This document shows, piece by piece, positions 1 to 10,797 of a DNA stretch of 64,000 bases. The DNA is taken from positions 182,001-246,000 of the forward strand of contig OX457040.1 in NCBI GenBank assembly GCA_949752735.1. Direction: 5' to 3'. The DNA is from Lumbricus terrestris. Taxonomy: Eukaryota; Annelida; Clitellata; Crassiclitellata; Lumbricidae. The position numbers and the translations under genes were made by a program. Each line of letters opens with the position of its first letter. Within the stretch, counting starts at the first letter, position 1. The notes beneath the pieces were generated by a model, which saw only the letters and a list, made by a program, of their open reading frames with translations, did no database searches and was not told the origin of the DNA.

Positions 1-554
1 AAGTGCATTTTGATAGCAATAACACTTCTGGTGATCGGATCATGAAGCATTGAGATTGTTGGTCACAATTACTGCAGCGCTTATGTGCGATCCTTTTGTC
101 CTGCCATTTTCACGAAAAACCATTCATATGGAGTGCTTAAGAAGCCAATATGGAGCATGCTGAAGCTGTAAGATCTGAATTTGTACCAAATTAACCACTT
201 GCAGTACACTGGAAATGTTGATCGCCTGTGAGTGCTTGTTTCGGGTTATGGTGTCGCTAAACTCTTTGGTATGCCCAAATGTCCCTCTGTGACAGGACAT
301 AATTTAAATCCAAGGTCATTCATCATCTTCTGAAGTTATTGAGACTCGCTGATAATGGCTAAGATTTGATCTTTGACACAACACCAGACGCTTTAGCAGA
401 GTGTACGTTTTTCGGGAAAACATGTTATGTAAAATGTTCCTGTGGTTGGCCTGCTGTCGTCATTTTGATGGAGTTGATTTAAGCCAAAAACTTCATCTTG
501 TGTTGTTGTCCATCTAATCCAAAATAGAGTCCAATCTTAAAGAGATTTAAAGCT
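1..554. other. Non-coding, nothing recognised
   Basis: No convincing exon, RNA gene or repeat was recognised here. It may be the upstream part of the decayed ORF that follows, since no clean boundary is visible between them. Confidence 0.3.
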
Positions 555-1004
555 GTGTGGGATGGTGTGACACGTGACAACATCCGAGTACTGGAAGTCG
601 TATCCGCTACTGAAGCCTCACATGAGAGAGTGATCAGTTTTATCAAGCAGACTTCTGAAATTGAAGTCAATTTCAGAGACGACTACCAAGAAGTCATTGA
701 GGTGTCAATGGTTGTCCTTGGAAGTCAGCCCTCAATAAGAAACTGGAGAGCCCAATTTACCATGCACGTTGAATGGCCAGGTTACTGCATCCCATCAAAA
801 ATAATTGTACGATTTAGCAATCAACGTCAATCTAAGGGAAAAGAAAAACTCAGATTCATCCTTTTGTGTGATTGGGTGCCCTCCTTCACTCAAAGGCATC
901 CTCTTGCTGCTGAAACTCCAGGACAGGATCTGTCAATTTTGATTGATACAGGACTTTTGATTCAGGTGACTATTATTTGTAGGAGCTCAACGTTGCTGCC
1001 ATGA
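555..1004 (+). pseudogene. Decayed ORF of a repeat-associated invertebrate protein family
   Basis: A 149-codon open frame whose middle carries spaced residues (DYQEVIEVSMVVLG, then HPLAAETPGQDL) that I associate from memory with a multicopy hypothetical protein family of invertebrate genomes. Shifting frame around 757-775 gives a YHAR-stop-MAR string where the family typically has an intact HARWMAK-like motif, so a tryptophan codon appears to have become a stop and the frame is broken. No function is assigned. No introns, terminal repeats or target duplications were found around it. The family link is recollection and untested. Confidence 0.35.
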
Positions 1005-1930
1005 ATGTTCTAGAAAATTATCAATACTTAGTTCCTTTCAGATGAGGCTGAATGTCTGACACTGTTATGCTGCCATCTGCCTGATATGGTAGATATCAGG
1101 TGAAGATTTTACGGAATGACTGCAAATCCTAGTGAAAGGATGTTGATGGTAGTGCTGCCATACAGAAGGAGGGGGATTGCCTGGGCGAGTTTGCAACCCT
1201 GTGAACACTGACACTACTGCCACGCCTGAAATTTGGTGATTCCTTTTTATACTTACACCAGTACAATAGCCTGACGATGATGATTATCAGCAGGGCAGAG
1301 ACTGAAGTCAGCAATTGAGAGTGCTAAGCTACACGGCTGAGAGAAGTGTGAAGTTGTTCAAGGAATTAAACTGACTCATCACTGATGAAAGAAGAAAGCA
1401 ATATTTTCTCCAAGTGGTTGAGGCAAATAGGAAAGCTGTCCCCACTCAATCAACAAAGAAATATGCTGTTGACATTGTGCTTGCAAAGCCTTCTACAGTG
1501 TAGACGTCATCGTATGTTTGGAGTCACAAAACGAGAACCATAGACATTCGTGGATTTAACGATGATTATGACATTTTTTGACATTTTCCATATTTAAAAC
1601 CTACTGAAATTTTATATTTCAAGCTCAACAATTGTTTAAGTGTCGCACATATTGTCATGTTACAGTAATGTATGATCTATCTTGAAATAAAGCACAATTG
1701 TATTGGAATATATGCTCAACACATTTATTTCTACAATTAACGTCTTTTCATTGGCCCATGCAAAGTAAGACAGTCGTTGAGCACCGCTTTCCAGTTGGAA
1801 TCGGAAGCTGAAATTTTGTCTCAATAATACTATTGATAAGTCTAACAAACTGGGAGGGCGCCCTGGTTTTTAGCTTGAACTTTATTTTTTGCCATGTATC
1901 TGTGAACCACACTACCTTAATGTGTATGTT
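1005..1930. other. Non-coding, nothing recognised
   Basis: AT-rich sequence with only short overlapping open frames and no recognisable domain. The stretch 1330-1500 may continue the decayed ORF upstream, but I cannot align it convincingly. Confidence 0.3.
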
Positions 1931-2520
1931 TTGACACGAATATGACGATTCTAAGTAGACTGAAAGTTTTGATATTGATAATTTGGTATTTTGGTCGGCC
2001 ATTTTGAAAAATGGCCGACGTTGAGGTCATGGGGAAAAATCTGACATGGCCCTATTGAAACCATTGCCCCCACTTTTTTGAATATTTAGACACCAAGATC
2101 ACGATTCTAAGTGAATTAAATTCTGAGATATTGAAAAAAAAACATTCTGGTCCGCCATTTTTAAAAATGGCCGCCATTGAGGTCATAGGACGTTTCACAT
2201 GGTCCCATTAGAATTCTTGCCCCTACAAATCTATGTTTAGGCACCAAGATGGCGATTCTAAGTGAACTATATGCTGAGATATTGAAAAACAAACATTCTA
2301 GTCGGCCATTTTGAAAAATGGCCGTCATTGGGGGCATAGGAAATTTTAGACGGCCCCATTGCAATCCTTGCCCCCACAAATGTATGTTGTGGCACCAAGA
2401 TGACGATTCTGGGTGAAATAGAAGCTGAGATCTTTAAAAATATGTAGATTGGCCAGCCATTTTGAAAAATGGCGGCCATTGGGGCCAGATTGCAAATCTG
2501 CAATGGCCCTATCCACAAGT
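1931..2520. repeat. Diverged tandem repeat, about 152 bp x 4
   Basis: The palindromic core GGCCATTTTGAAAAATGGCC recurs with variation at about 1995, 2152, 2306 and 2456. Each copy is followed by a GAGGTCAT- or GGGGGCAT-like stretch, a GCCCC(T/A)CA segment and a GATGACGATTCTAAGTGAA-like segment. The copies are clearly diverged, so the array is old. Open frames here run across all copies and are repeat artefacts. Confidence 0.75.
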
Positions 2521-3127
2521 CTTTTTCTTAGAACTTGTTCGTGGTAATTACCAAATTTTATGCAAAGGGAACATTTTCTCACCAGTCTGCAGCACTATAA
2601 TGAAGACTTTCTTACTTAGCAGCAGGCCGATATTCAATGCTTCGATAATAAGCAAAAAGACAGTAACTCATTTTTATGCAATTTTTACTCAAATTTCTCT
2701 AAAAACCAGTTTATTTCCTAAATTCACAAGTTTAGACATAACTGTTTGCAAAAATTCAGAAAGATTGAAGCATTATTTCTGGTTGGATTAAACCGATTTC
2801 TTCTTTGTCGTTTTACGCGGAATCACCTTTTTTGAGTTACTGTCTTGTTGCTTAGCACGGCAGTACAGGCCTAAGCTGACCTTTCAGCACTATAATCAGC
2901 TTATCCCTGTTTCCCAATATGGTCCAGAATTGCTGACCCGGGCACACTTTCCGAAATCATATTTAATGGTACACAAATCAATCCAAGAACTAATAAACTA
3001 CCGGTACCAAAATCAGGAAGCCACGTGTAGTAATGATGTTTTATTAGGTGTTCAAATTAGAGGACAAAAATTTTTGAAATTTGACAATTTAAATTTTGAA
3101 GGAGAGGACCGGCGAGAAGCCATTCAG
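2521..3127. other. Non-coding, nothing recognised
   Basis: Two short open frames (2462-2791 and 2930-3178, plus) have no recognisable domain, no splice context and ordinary AT-rich composition. They are treated as chance. Confidence 0.3.
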
Positions 3128-3590
3128 TTGTACAAAAATAGTATTTGTACAAATATTAACAGTGAGTTATTATACTAAGTTTTTTAGCAGGATTGTGTCA
3201 TATATTACATGTATAATAGTATATAATTGCTATAACCATACATTTATAATAGTAAATAATATTATGGTATAATATTATAACAGTTCATGTAATGCGATGA
3301 TGTAAACAACGATTAAGAACTATTATCATTTGGTCAAATTTTTCTGGAGGGGATGTCATCTCTGTTTTAGTTGGGCAAAAATAGTGTTTATACAAAACAC
3401 AGTAAGTTATACTCATTGCAACGTGATAGTATCATATATTGTAGTAGTAAATAATGTCATTATAATCATATAATAGTAAATAATATCACCGTATATTATA
3501 ACACACATGTAAAACAATGATGAAAACAGCAACTAAAAACCAATAGGCCTATCATTTTGTCAATTTTTTCTCAAAGGCAAAACGATTCTA
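3128..3590. repeat. Ancient two-copy tandem duplication, about 245 bp
   Basis: Segment 3128-3350 and segment 3373-3580 share ordered landmarks: CAAAAATAGT, CAGT(G/A)AGTTAT, ATAGTAAATAAT, TATAACA, an AATG(A)TGA(T/A)G stretch and CATTT(G)GTCAA. They differ by many substitutions and indels. The composition is AT-rich and non-coding. Confidence 0.6.
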
Positions 3591-3835
3591 TGCATAAAGG
3601 AAACACAACTGACATTGACCTCTGCGCCTCATGTGCAACTTATGAGTTGAAGCGCAATTTCTATAACTATAGGGGAGTTTTAGTTTACGTGCTACTCTGA
3701 GGACTGCTAATGCCAACGATTTTAACCCTAACGCTGTTAAAATCTTTGCCCAATGCACCGTTGCAGAGAAGTAAATTTTCACAACCACTTCTATCAATGA
3801 TGTCAATTGACCGGGTCGACATCTTTGCACATGTT

Positions 3836-3903
3836 CGTACGTCCCATCCGTCCGTCTGCCCGTCCATCCGTGCGTCCATCCGTGCGTCTGTCCGTCTAAT
3901 AAT
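3836..3903. repeat. Short CCGTCCATCCGTG minisatellite
   Basis: Imperfect tandem copies of an 8-12 base unit (CCGTCCATCCGTGCGT). Open frames reading RASIRASVR come from the repeat. Confidence 0.7.
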
Positions 3904-4227
3904 CATGTACGAATCCTATAAATTGTCGGATGAGCGAAGTCAGTGAAGCGTATAAAGGATGCGAGGATGGAGGCTGCTGAGACAGAAGGACACCAGTTGC
4001 TCTTTCTGATCAGATGAATAACCCACCATCCTCCTCCTCCTCCTCCCTCTCCTCTCTTCTCCATCATTCGGAAGGGGAGGATGCGCCGCCGCATCTACAT
4101 TGTATAGTCGTATCCAAGGTAACGCAGCCGCTGGACCTATGTCCACTGGATGATGTTTTCTCTTAGAAACTCGTTCGCTCATGTCTTATTGCCTTTTAGC
4201 ATTGTTCTTAGGGACAAATAAATTCCT

Positions 4228-4775
4228 CTCACCACCATCACCACCACCACCCACCCACTACCACCACCACCATCACCACCACTACCACCACCACCACCAC
4301 CCACCACAACCACCACCAACCACCACCAGCCTCCACCGCCACCAGAGACACCACCCTCCACAACCACCGCCATCACCACCACCACCGGGTAAGGGAGGGG
4401 TTAAAGGGGTAAGAGGGAAACAGCAAACAACAACACCTACCACCATCACCACAACCACCACCACCACAAACACCCCACCACCGAACCACCACCTCCACCA
4501 CAAATATCTACCCTACCACAAACACCCCACCACCCCCCCCCACCACCTCCACCACAAATACCATCGCAAACACCCCATCACCACCACCTCCCCCACGAAT
4601 ACCACCACAAACACCACCACCAAAGAGTAATGATGGGGTGAAAGAGAAACAACAAACAACAACTTCTACCACCACCACCACCACCACCACAACCACCAAC
4701 ACCAATACAAACGCCACCACACCACCACTACCAACAACAACAACAACCACAACGACGACAACAATAACAACAACA
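4228..4775. repeat. CCA/CAC trinucleotide-rich low-complexity tract
   Basis: Several hundred bases dominated by CAC, ACC and AAC triplets, including a pure CCACCACCAC run near 4669-4692, with two near-identical short spacers (GGGGTAAGAGGGAAACAGC at 4407 and GGGGTGAAAGAGAAACAAC at 4634). The His/Pro/Thr-rich frames on plus and Val/Gly-rich frames on minus are artefacts of the repeat. Confidence 0.85.
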
Positions 4776-5149
4776 AAGATACTGTAACGGAATCAAAAGG
4801 CCTCCTCTTCTGGCACCAGTGTAACGGACCCGGTTGCCCCGATTTCCCAGCCGTACGCCCAAGCTTCCGTGTAACCAGGATAGCGGAAGTGGAAGGACGC
4901 GTGTCGTTTCAGGGGGGTGGAAACGTGAGTTCGCCTCCGGGGTATTTCGAAGGAAAGGTGGGACACTTCCGGCCGCTCCGCCCGTAGAGAACACCACGAC
5001 GTTCGAATGAAGACACGATCTTTATTCTCACAACGACAAACTGTCACACGGTCGCTAAATCGTCCGTCGGTCCACTACTCGTCTGCTGTACGTCACGGAC
5101 TGACTGCCTCGCTGACTCGTCGACGACTCTCTCGAACGGACTGGGCTCG

Positions 5150-5335
5150 AAGACTCGGTCCTTCGATGACCGACTAACTACGTATCTCTCGGATGGACTC
5201 CCTCGATGACTGACTTCACTACGTATCTCTCGGATGGACTCCCTCGATGACTTTCTCGATGACTCTGTCCTTCGATGACTCGGTCCTTCGATGACTGACT
5301 AACTACGTATCTCTCGGATGGACTCCCTCGATGAC
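5150..5335. repeat. Minisatellite inside the solo LTR, CTCGATGACT units
   Basis: Imperfect tandem copies of CTCTCGGATGGACTCCCTCGATGACTG-like units, with the string TACGTATCTCTCGGATGGAC present three times. The array sits between the AATAAA and TATA signals of the LTR in minus orientation, so it would be transcribed as part of R. Confidence 0.8.
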
Positions 5336-5394
5336 TGCTCTTACTAAAACACAGCCCCTTATATACACTACCCGGGGGTGGGCGTGGCTAAAGT

Positions 5395-5660
5395 AACGCG
5401 GGAACGAAAAGGCAGGCTAGCCTCAAAAGAGGCAGGCTAGCCTCAAAAGAGGCAGGCCAGCCCTTTCGAAAGAGGCAGGCCAGCCTTTAAAGAGGCAGGC
5501 TAGCCTTTAAAGAGGCAGGCTAGCCTTTAAAGAGGCAGGCTAGAGCGCGGGAAACTAGAGGCACTAGAAGGCCAAAAGGCAAGCGGCCTCAATAGAGGCA
5601 GGCTAGAGCGCGGGAAACATGAAGCACGTGCCGTTCAGAGTACGGGTGGCCTCGAAAAGA
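5395..5660. repeat. GAGGCAGGCTAG minisatellite in the LTR U3
   Basis: About ten copies of a 19-24 base unit built on AAAGAGGCAGGCTAGCCT, with A-run and CCTTTC variants, upstream of the minus-strand TATA motif. The position fits U3, where tandem repeats often hold enhancer sites; that role is inference. Confidence 0.8.
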
Positions 5661-5761
5661 GGCAGGCTGGAGCGCGGGAAACGGACAACAGGAGAAGGCA
5701 GAAGAGGCAGGAAGCGCTAAAGAAAATGGGGAGAGTCCCTTCCCCAATTTCGCTACAATAC

Positions 5762-6877
5762 GTGCCTGTGTCCTTGGGCAAAATATTGAAATTGCTTTTT
5801 ATTTGGCATCGAAAACCCACAGAACGATCTGCACTCTAGGCTGCCTACTCGGCGCTTCTCTGCCCTTCTCGAATTATTTGACTTGTAAATGTTTCTAAGC
5901 TTCTTAATTTTCATTTGCAATTTGTCATAGCATGCGCCTGTCGAAATCATTTGGTTGGCTGTGAATGACCTTCATATATAATCTGTCCCTCACTCACTCA
6001 CTGCTTGTCCTGTGCAGCTCATGAGGCTAATCACGAACTCCATCATGCATGGCGAAGACTTAATGGGCGGAGACATGCGGGGGCGGGGGACGAAAACGAG
6101 CAGCGAAGGAAATAATATGCGAGATTTTGGGCGGACGAATGGCTGAGTCGCCGACGAAATTCTCCATCTTTTAGTCATCCGCCCGAAATGTCGATGAAAA
6201 TTTTCTCTGTCAAAAAAGTTGATGACCTTTCTTTATTTAGTCATCCGCCCGAAATGTCGATATGTCGATATGAAAAAACCAAATTTTCTCTGTCAAAAAG
6301 GACCTTTTAAAAGTCATTACCTCATTTGTTTGAAGATCTTTTCTTCCATCTTCTAACGTTGTAACTTTACAGTGTGTTTCGTGAAGTGTGTACATGTCCT
6401 AACACTTAACGATTGGGGTACAAATGCATGGGTCGTCCCCCCCCCACCACCACATCCATTGAGGGGGACCGTCCCCCTGTCTCCTCTAAGTCTCCGCCCA
6501 TGAACTCCATACTAAGCGCCACTCGATCGAAAGCAGCCAAGCGACTTAATTCAGCTCAGGGCTGAAAGTGGTTTGGAAAAGTTGTCGGGTCTGACTTTCG
6601 CGAGATTTTGGCTGAGTGTCGCAGAATTTTTTTTCCATCTTTTGTCGGCCAAAAATTCTGATGAACTTTTTTAGTCATCCGACAAAAAAGGTGATGACCT
6701 TTTTTCTTTTTTTAGTCTGATTTTTGGTAAACAAGCGACCCGACTGAGACCCGGCAACAGCGGGTCTCGAAAATCGATTCCGGATCCCAGACCGGACCGA
6801 CCCGGTTCACTTTAAGCCCTGCATCAACTTCATGGACGCAGCGTTCTGCTTCTAAGATAGACTGCAGTCGCAATGAT
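5762..6877. other. Intergenic repeats: TAGTCATCCG duplication and a shared family segment
   Basis: No gene is seen. A 70-base stretch with TAGTCATCCGCCCGAAATGTCGA is present twice (from 6174 and 6237). Related sequence recurs at 6600-6715 and, in reverse orientation, at about 31110-31230. Segment 6388-6512 is a second copy of 32848-32962. Confidence 0.5.
6388..6512 (+). repeat. Dispersed repeat copy (CATGTCCTAACACTTAA family)
   Basis: This shares CATGTCCTAACACTTAA, ACAAATGCATGGGYCGTCCCCC, GGGGGACCGTCCCCCT and AAGTCTCYGCCCATGA, in the same order and orientation, with 32848-32962. No inverted ends or coding sequence are seen, so its class is unknown. Confidence 0.7.
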
Positions 6878-7082
6878 CAGGGCTTTTTTTATGTGCAGTT
6901 GTAAGCTTACACAAAATGTAGCCTACAGTTCTAAATAGATTTGCGCAGTTGTAGAAGCACTTCTGTACAGCTAAAACTAGCAAAAATTGTCACTGTCATT
7001 CGATTGGAAGTAATTTACCATGGAAGATGGGAAAGAAAAGAAGCGGTTGTGCAGTTCCAAAAATTCCTTAAAAACAGCCCTG
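6878..7082. mobile_element. hAT-type MITE (205 bp), 8-bp TSD GCAATGAT
   Basis: The ends are CAGGGCTTTTTTTATG and, inverted, CAGGGCTGTTTTTAAGG. Perfect 8-bp direct repeats GCAATGAT lie at 6870-6877 and 7083-7090. An 8-bp duplication with CAG-type ends is the signature of the hAT superfamily. The element is too short to encode a transposase. A second copy, split by later insertions, is present at 37431-37480 plus 42821-42956. Confidence 0.88.
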
Positions 7083-7090
7083 GCAATGAT

Positions 7091-8449
7091 ACCGTGTAGG
7101 TTGAAGAGACCTCAAGTTGGAAGAAGATCAGATATTGCGTGGTATTGAATGAACTATATAGGCTATATTCGGCAGCATTGTTTGTCACGAGTTTATGCCA
7201 AAGACATTTTAAAACTCAGATTTAGAAATGCTTCTTACGTGGATTTAGACCTCCCCTTCGGTCGTGCAACTTTTTGGCACTGTTAATGACACCACGCGCA
7301 CACACATACATGTAAACCTGCGCACGCGCACATACATGGCCTACACCAAATTAAGCACCCACACACACATGCACAGATACGGAGACGCTGACAGGCACAG
7401 TGCGTTGCGTCTAATTGTAACGTCACGTTGTGAGAAAGAGAAGTCGACATATTAAGTTGTCACGAGTCACGAGCTAATAATTATTATCGTCAGCAGCTCG
7501 TGAGAAAATATAGGGTAAGGTAACCCATTATGGGCACCCTCCTAATATTGGCACCCCCGAAGAAAAGTATATATAAAGTGTTTCTGTAGCTCTATCTCTG
7601 GGATTCCAGTAGAACTGTAGTGCATTGTTGGGTTTACCCAAAAATTTCATCGAGATTGCGACTGTGCAATTTTTTATATAATTTAATCAAGAATAAATAA
7701 AATTTCACGAAAACGTTAACTATTACCAAAATTCTGTTTTCGTGTACTGTAATCTATAGCCAACTTCAGCCAGTGTCAAATATGCTTTTATATATTTATG
7801 CAAATATACATGTATATATATACATAATATATAATCCTCACTATAGTATATAGCGGTTCTTCGGTGGATCTGTTATCTAAAAGGCATATAATTATGATGC
7901 CAATTACTTCGCTATTAGCGGACACGAGTGAGTTCATTTCCCGTATCCGGGTAGACAATATGAATTTCTGTATTATATGCTGATTTTCACAAATTGGCTG
8001 CACAGCCTGCACCTTAGCGGTGCAGCCTAGTCCAACTTGTGGAGTGTATCGTATTTGTACGGTCGGTACACTCTATATAGTACCTTACTATAGTTAATCC
8101 TAGGCCTACGCTTCCTGTATTAATTTTAAACAGTTACCTATAGAATGTAGTGTTTTCCGATAATCACGAAGGGAAGCGTGTTGTAATAATCATAATAATC
8201 AAATAATCAACATTTCTTTGCAAATACGCGCAGAATCCAGGGGGCGCACATGCGCCCCCTTGCGCCCCCCTGCGGACGCCCATGCCATTCAGACAATCTA
8301 GATCATGGTGATCGAAAGATGAATTACGCACCAACCCACGATCGACCTTTTTCTAATTGCTGTGTAGAAGAAGAATGCAGTTTACGATTGCGATAGAAAA
8401 ACATTGGATTCTTTAAAAGTCCAATCGCCGTCTACCATTTTTAATCGGT
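7091..8449. other. Intergenic, no gene recognised
   Basis: AT-rich sequence with a short (AC)n tract near 7300-7370 and an AT-rich stretch near 7780-7830. No domain, RNA gene or clear element was recognised. Confidence 0.35.
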
Positions 8450-8609
8450 TAAGCTCTCACCTCTTCTGTCTCTTTCGCAGTCTCTGCTGTTGATCGTCTA
8501 GTTCTCTGTTCTTCCTTCTTTCTTCCTCTTCTTGTCTGTTTTCTTTCTTTGTCTCTCCAACTCGATCGGTGAAAGTCGATTCAATCGAGTTGCATGAACG
8601 ATGTAAGAA

Positions 8610-8903
8610 ATGCCAACAACGACGAATCTTCGTAGTGAGACGATATTTCTCTTCTTCCTCTCTTTTGCTCTTCTTATATTAGCGCAACAGTCAGAGGATC
8701 AATGCGGTCGATCCATCGAATGCGCGCAGCTTCATAAGAACCACATCGCTGCCGGGTGGTCGGTTGGTCTCTCGTGGGTTGAGGGATGTGGGAGGGCGCG
8801 GTGGGGGAGCAGTCGTAGGGAGGGCGCGGTGGTGAGTAGTCGTGGGGGAAGGGTGCAGGCGGTAGTATCTCTCCTTTCACACTCTCATCTGACGACAATC
8901 TGA
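8610..8903 (+). other. Unconfirmed ORF with signal-peptide-like N-terminus
   Basis: The frame opens with a charged start followed by a hydrophobic run (IFLFFLSFALLILA), which looks like a signal peptide. It then decays into Gly/Arg-rich sequence from GC-rich DNA, without a domain. A pyrimidine-rich tract lies upstream (8455-8565). It could be the first exon of a secreted protein, with a donor shortly after codon 35, but no matching downstream exon was found. It is most likely chance. Confidence 0.15.
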
Positions 8904-9007
8904 TGGAGTGTGTCAGATCGACGTCACAGATATTACATCTGGGCTTCACTGACTCTATAGGTTACTTCTAGGTAACGCCTCTTTCTCTCTTCTTCTCCCT
9001 CTCCCCT

Positions 9008-9008
<1 letters not shown>

Positions 9009-9092
<84 letters not shown>

Positions 9093-9233
9093 TTCTTTCT
9101 CTGTCTCTCTCTGTCTCTCTGTGCCTCTCTGTCTTTCTCTGTCTCTCTTTCTGTCTCTGACTGTGATTGTCTCCGTCTGTCTATATATCTCTCTCTCACA
9201 CACACCCACGTACACCTGTCTATGTCCCTCTAC

Positions 9234-9281
<48 letters not shown>

Positions 9282-9285
9282 CACC
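9009..9285. repeat. (CT)n and (TA)n microsatellites
   Basis: A nearly pure (CT)n run spans about 9009-9088, followed by CTGT/CTTT-rich sequence and a (TA)n run at about 9239-9280. The Arg/Glu- and Ile/Tyr-repeat open frames on either strand are artefacts. Confidence 0.95.
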
Positions 9286-9435
9286 CAACCTCTCTGTATG
9301 TCTCTGACCACATGTTGGTGTGTCGGTGGGTGGGTCCCAATGCACGAGGGGAAGGCGACGGGGAAGGCGACGGAGGCGATGCCCATTAGTGCACTGAGCA
9401 CGTTAAAAAGTCAGCAATCTGGCGAGTCTCGATGA

Positions 9436-10097
9436 AATGACCTCATATTAGAGGACGGAGGAGGAGCGAAACACCGCCGCTGCTGCTATAAACGTTCTGT
9501 TTAACAGGTCGCCAACAACTAACCGTCTTTTACAAGCGCCGCAATATGTCACTCGTACCAACGACGAAACGGACGGAGGGAGGGAAAGAGGGGAGGGGGG
9601 AAAGAGGGAGGTAGACGGCAGCACTGGACGTTAGACAGACAGACAAAGAAACAGACAGACAGAGACAGACAAAGATACAAACAAACTTCAAAGGATATTC
9701 AGGTAAAGGTAACTCACTCACTCACTCAAACTTACACCACTTACCCATTTTTGTCTGTCTCAATGTACCAGTTGTTTGCGGTTTGCCAACATTATTTTGC
9801 TCATTAAACAAATATACATATCGACTGTATTATAGAGGACAAAATGGGTTATGTCCATATTTCATTATTTCGAGAAACTGAATTTCTAATTTTAAATGCT
9901 TATGAAAAATATAAAAAGTAACAGTACCACACTTTCTTGGTGTCGTTGAATACGTCTTTGAATTGGTAACAAGGTAAGCAGAGCAATGGTGTCATGTGAC
10001 ATGGGAATAACATGGGGAAAACAAGTTTGTAGGGGCAGGGTACCCGAAAGTGGGCATACAACATTTTGTGCTCTACAAAGATCTTTGTATCATGGAC
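9436..10097. other. Intergenic, no gene recognised
   Basis: Contains a (CAGA)n-like stretch at about 9632-9690 and otherwise unremarkable AT-rich sequence. No coding or RNA feature is supported. Confidence 0.4.
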
Positions 10098-10497
10098 ATA
10101 ATATGTGGCGCCGCACACCGAAATGAGCATTAAGTCGGAGATTGCACATCAGAGATATTAGAGAAATAGTATTTTTTGAATTTTTAATTTTTTTACAAAA
10201 TTTAATAATAAAAAAATTTCCCCAATTTTTTAAAAACTTTTTATTTCAAAAGACAAGTAGCCAAACTATTTTAATGCTCTTGATATGCAAATTATTATTT
10301 TTAATTAATCAAATTTAATTAAATAATTAATTTAATTGGATCACTTTTTTGCTTGTATCTTCGGCTAGAATTAAGCTAGAGCAATAATTTTTGTGTCATT
10401 TTGATGCCTGAGTCAAGGCCTTTGAGATGATGCATCAAACGCAATATGTTTAAAAATCACCTTAATGCTCATTTCGGTGTGCGGCGCCACATATTAT
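10098..10497. mobile_element. MITE with perfect 37-bp terminal inverted repeats
   Basis: The left end 10098-10134 (starting ATAATATGTGGCGCCGCACA) is the exact reverse complement of 10461-10497. The 326-base interior is very AT-rich, with poly-A/T runs and no coding capacity. The perfect long arms suggest a recent non-autonomous DNA transposon or foldback element. The superfamily is not clear because no unambiguous target duplication is visible beyond a possible TA or ATA at the edges. Confidence 0.8.
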
Positions 10498-10797
10498 ATC
10501 ACACTCAACAGATCACTAATTAATAAAGCATGGTTTTTGTGCTTATTTGCTGCTTGAAAGGCCACAACAGAGTTAAGCAAACCTGTAAATAAGTAAGTAA
10601 GTAAAACTGTAGGCTACATGTAAATTTGTTTTTTTACAAAGTCACATGCTTAAACTTCTGTTTTAGGTCAGACATACCATTATTATCGTTTTTGAGCTCA
10701 TGGAAATGTAGCTATTGCATCGATTCACTGGAAAAGAGAATTGCTAGCAAACTGGATTTGATTTCTGTCTAAGGGGTTCATGGAATCAAACAAATGG

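Larger units (their letters stand above)
4783..5757 (-). mobile_element. Solo LTR (975 bp) flanked by 4-bp target duplication ATAC
   Basis: The block begins TGTAACGG and ends CGCTACA, giving a 7-bp imperfect terminal inverted repeat with TG...CA ends. It is flanked by ATAC at 4779-4782 and 5758-5761. Read on minus, a TATATAAG promoter motif lies at about 5355-5362 and an AATAAA polyadenylation signal at about 5019-5024, the order expected for U3-R-U5. No internal coding region or second LTR lies next to it, so it looks like a solo LTR left by recombination. A 4-bp duplication suits Gypsy- or BEL-type elements, but the clade cannot be named without coding sequence. Confidence 0.7.

Noticed and set aside
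4181..4630. His/Pro/Thr-rich 149-codon frame
   Set aside because: Entirely CCA-type trinucleotide repeat; the opposite strand is equally open as Val/Gly repeats.
8933..9401. Arg/Glu-repeat and Ile/Tyr-repeat frames
   Set aside because: Translation of (CT)n and (TA)n microsatellites.
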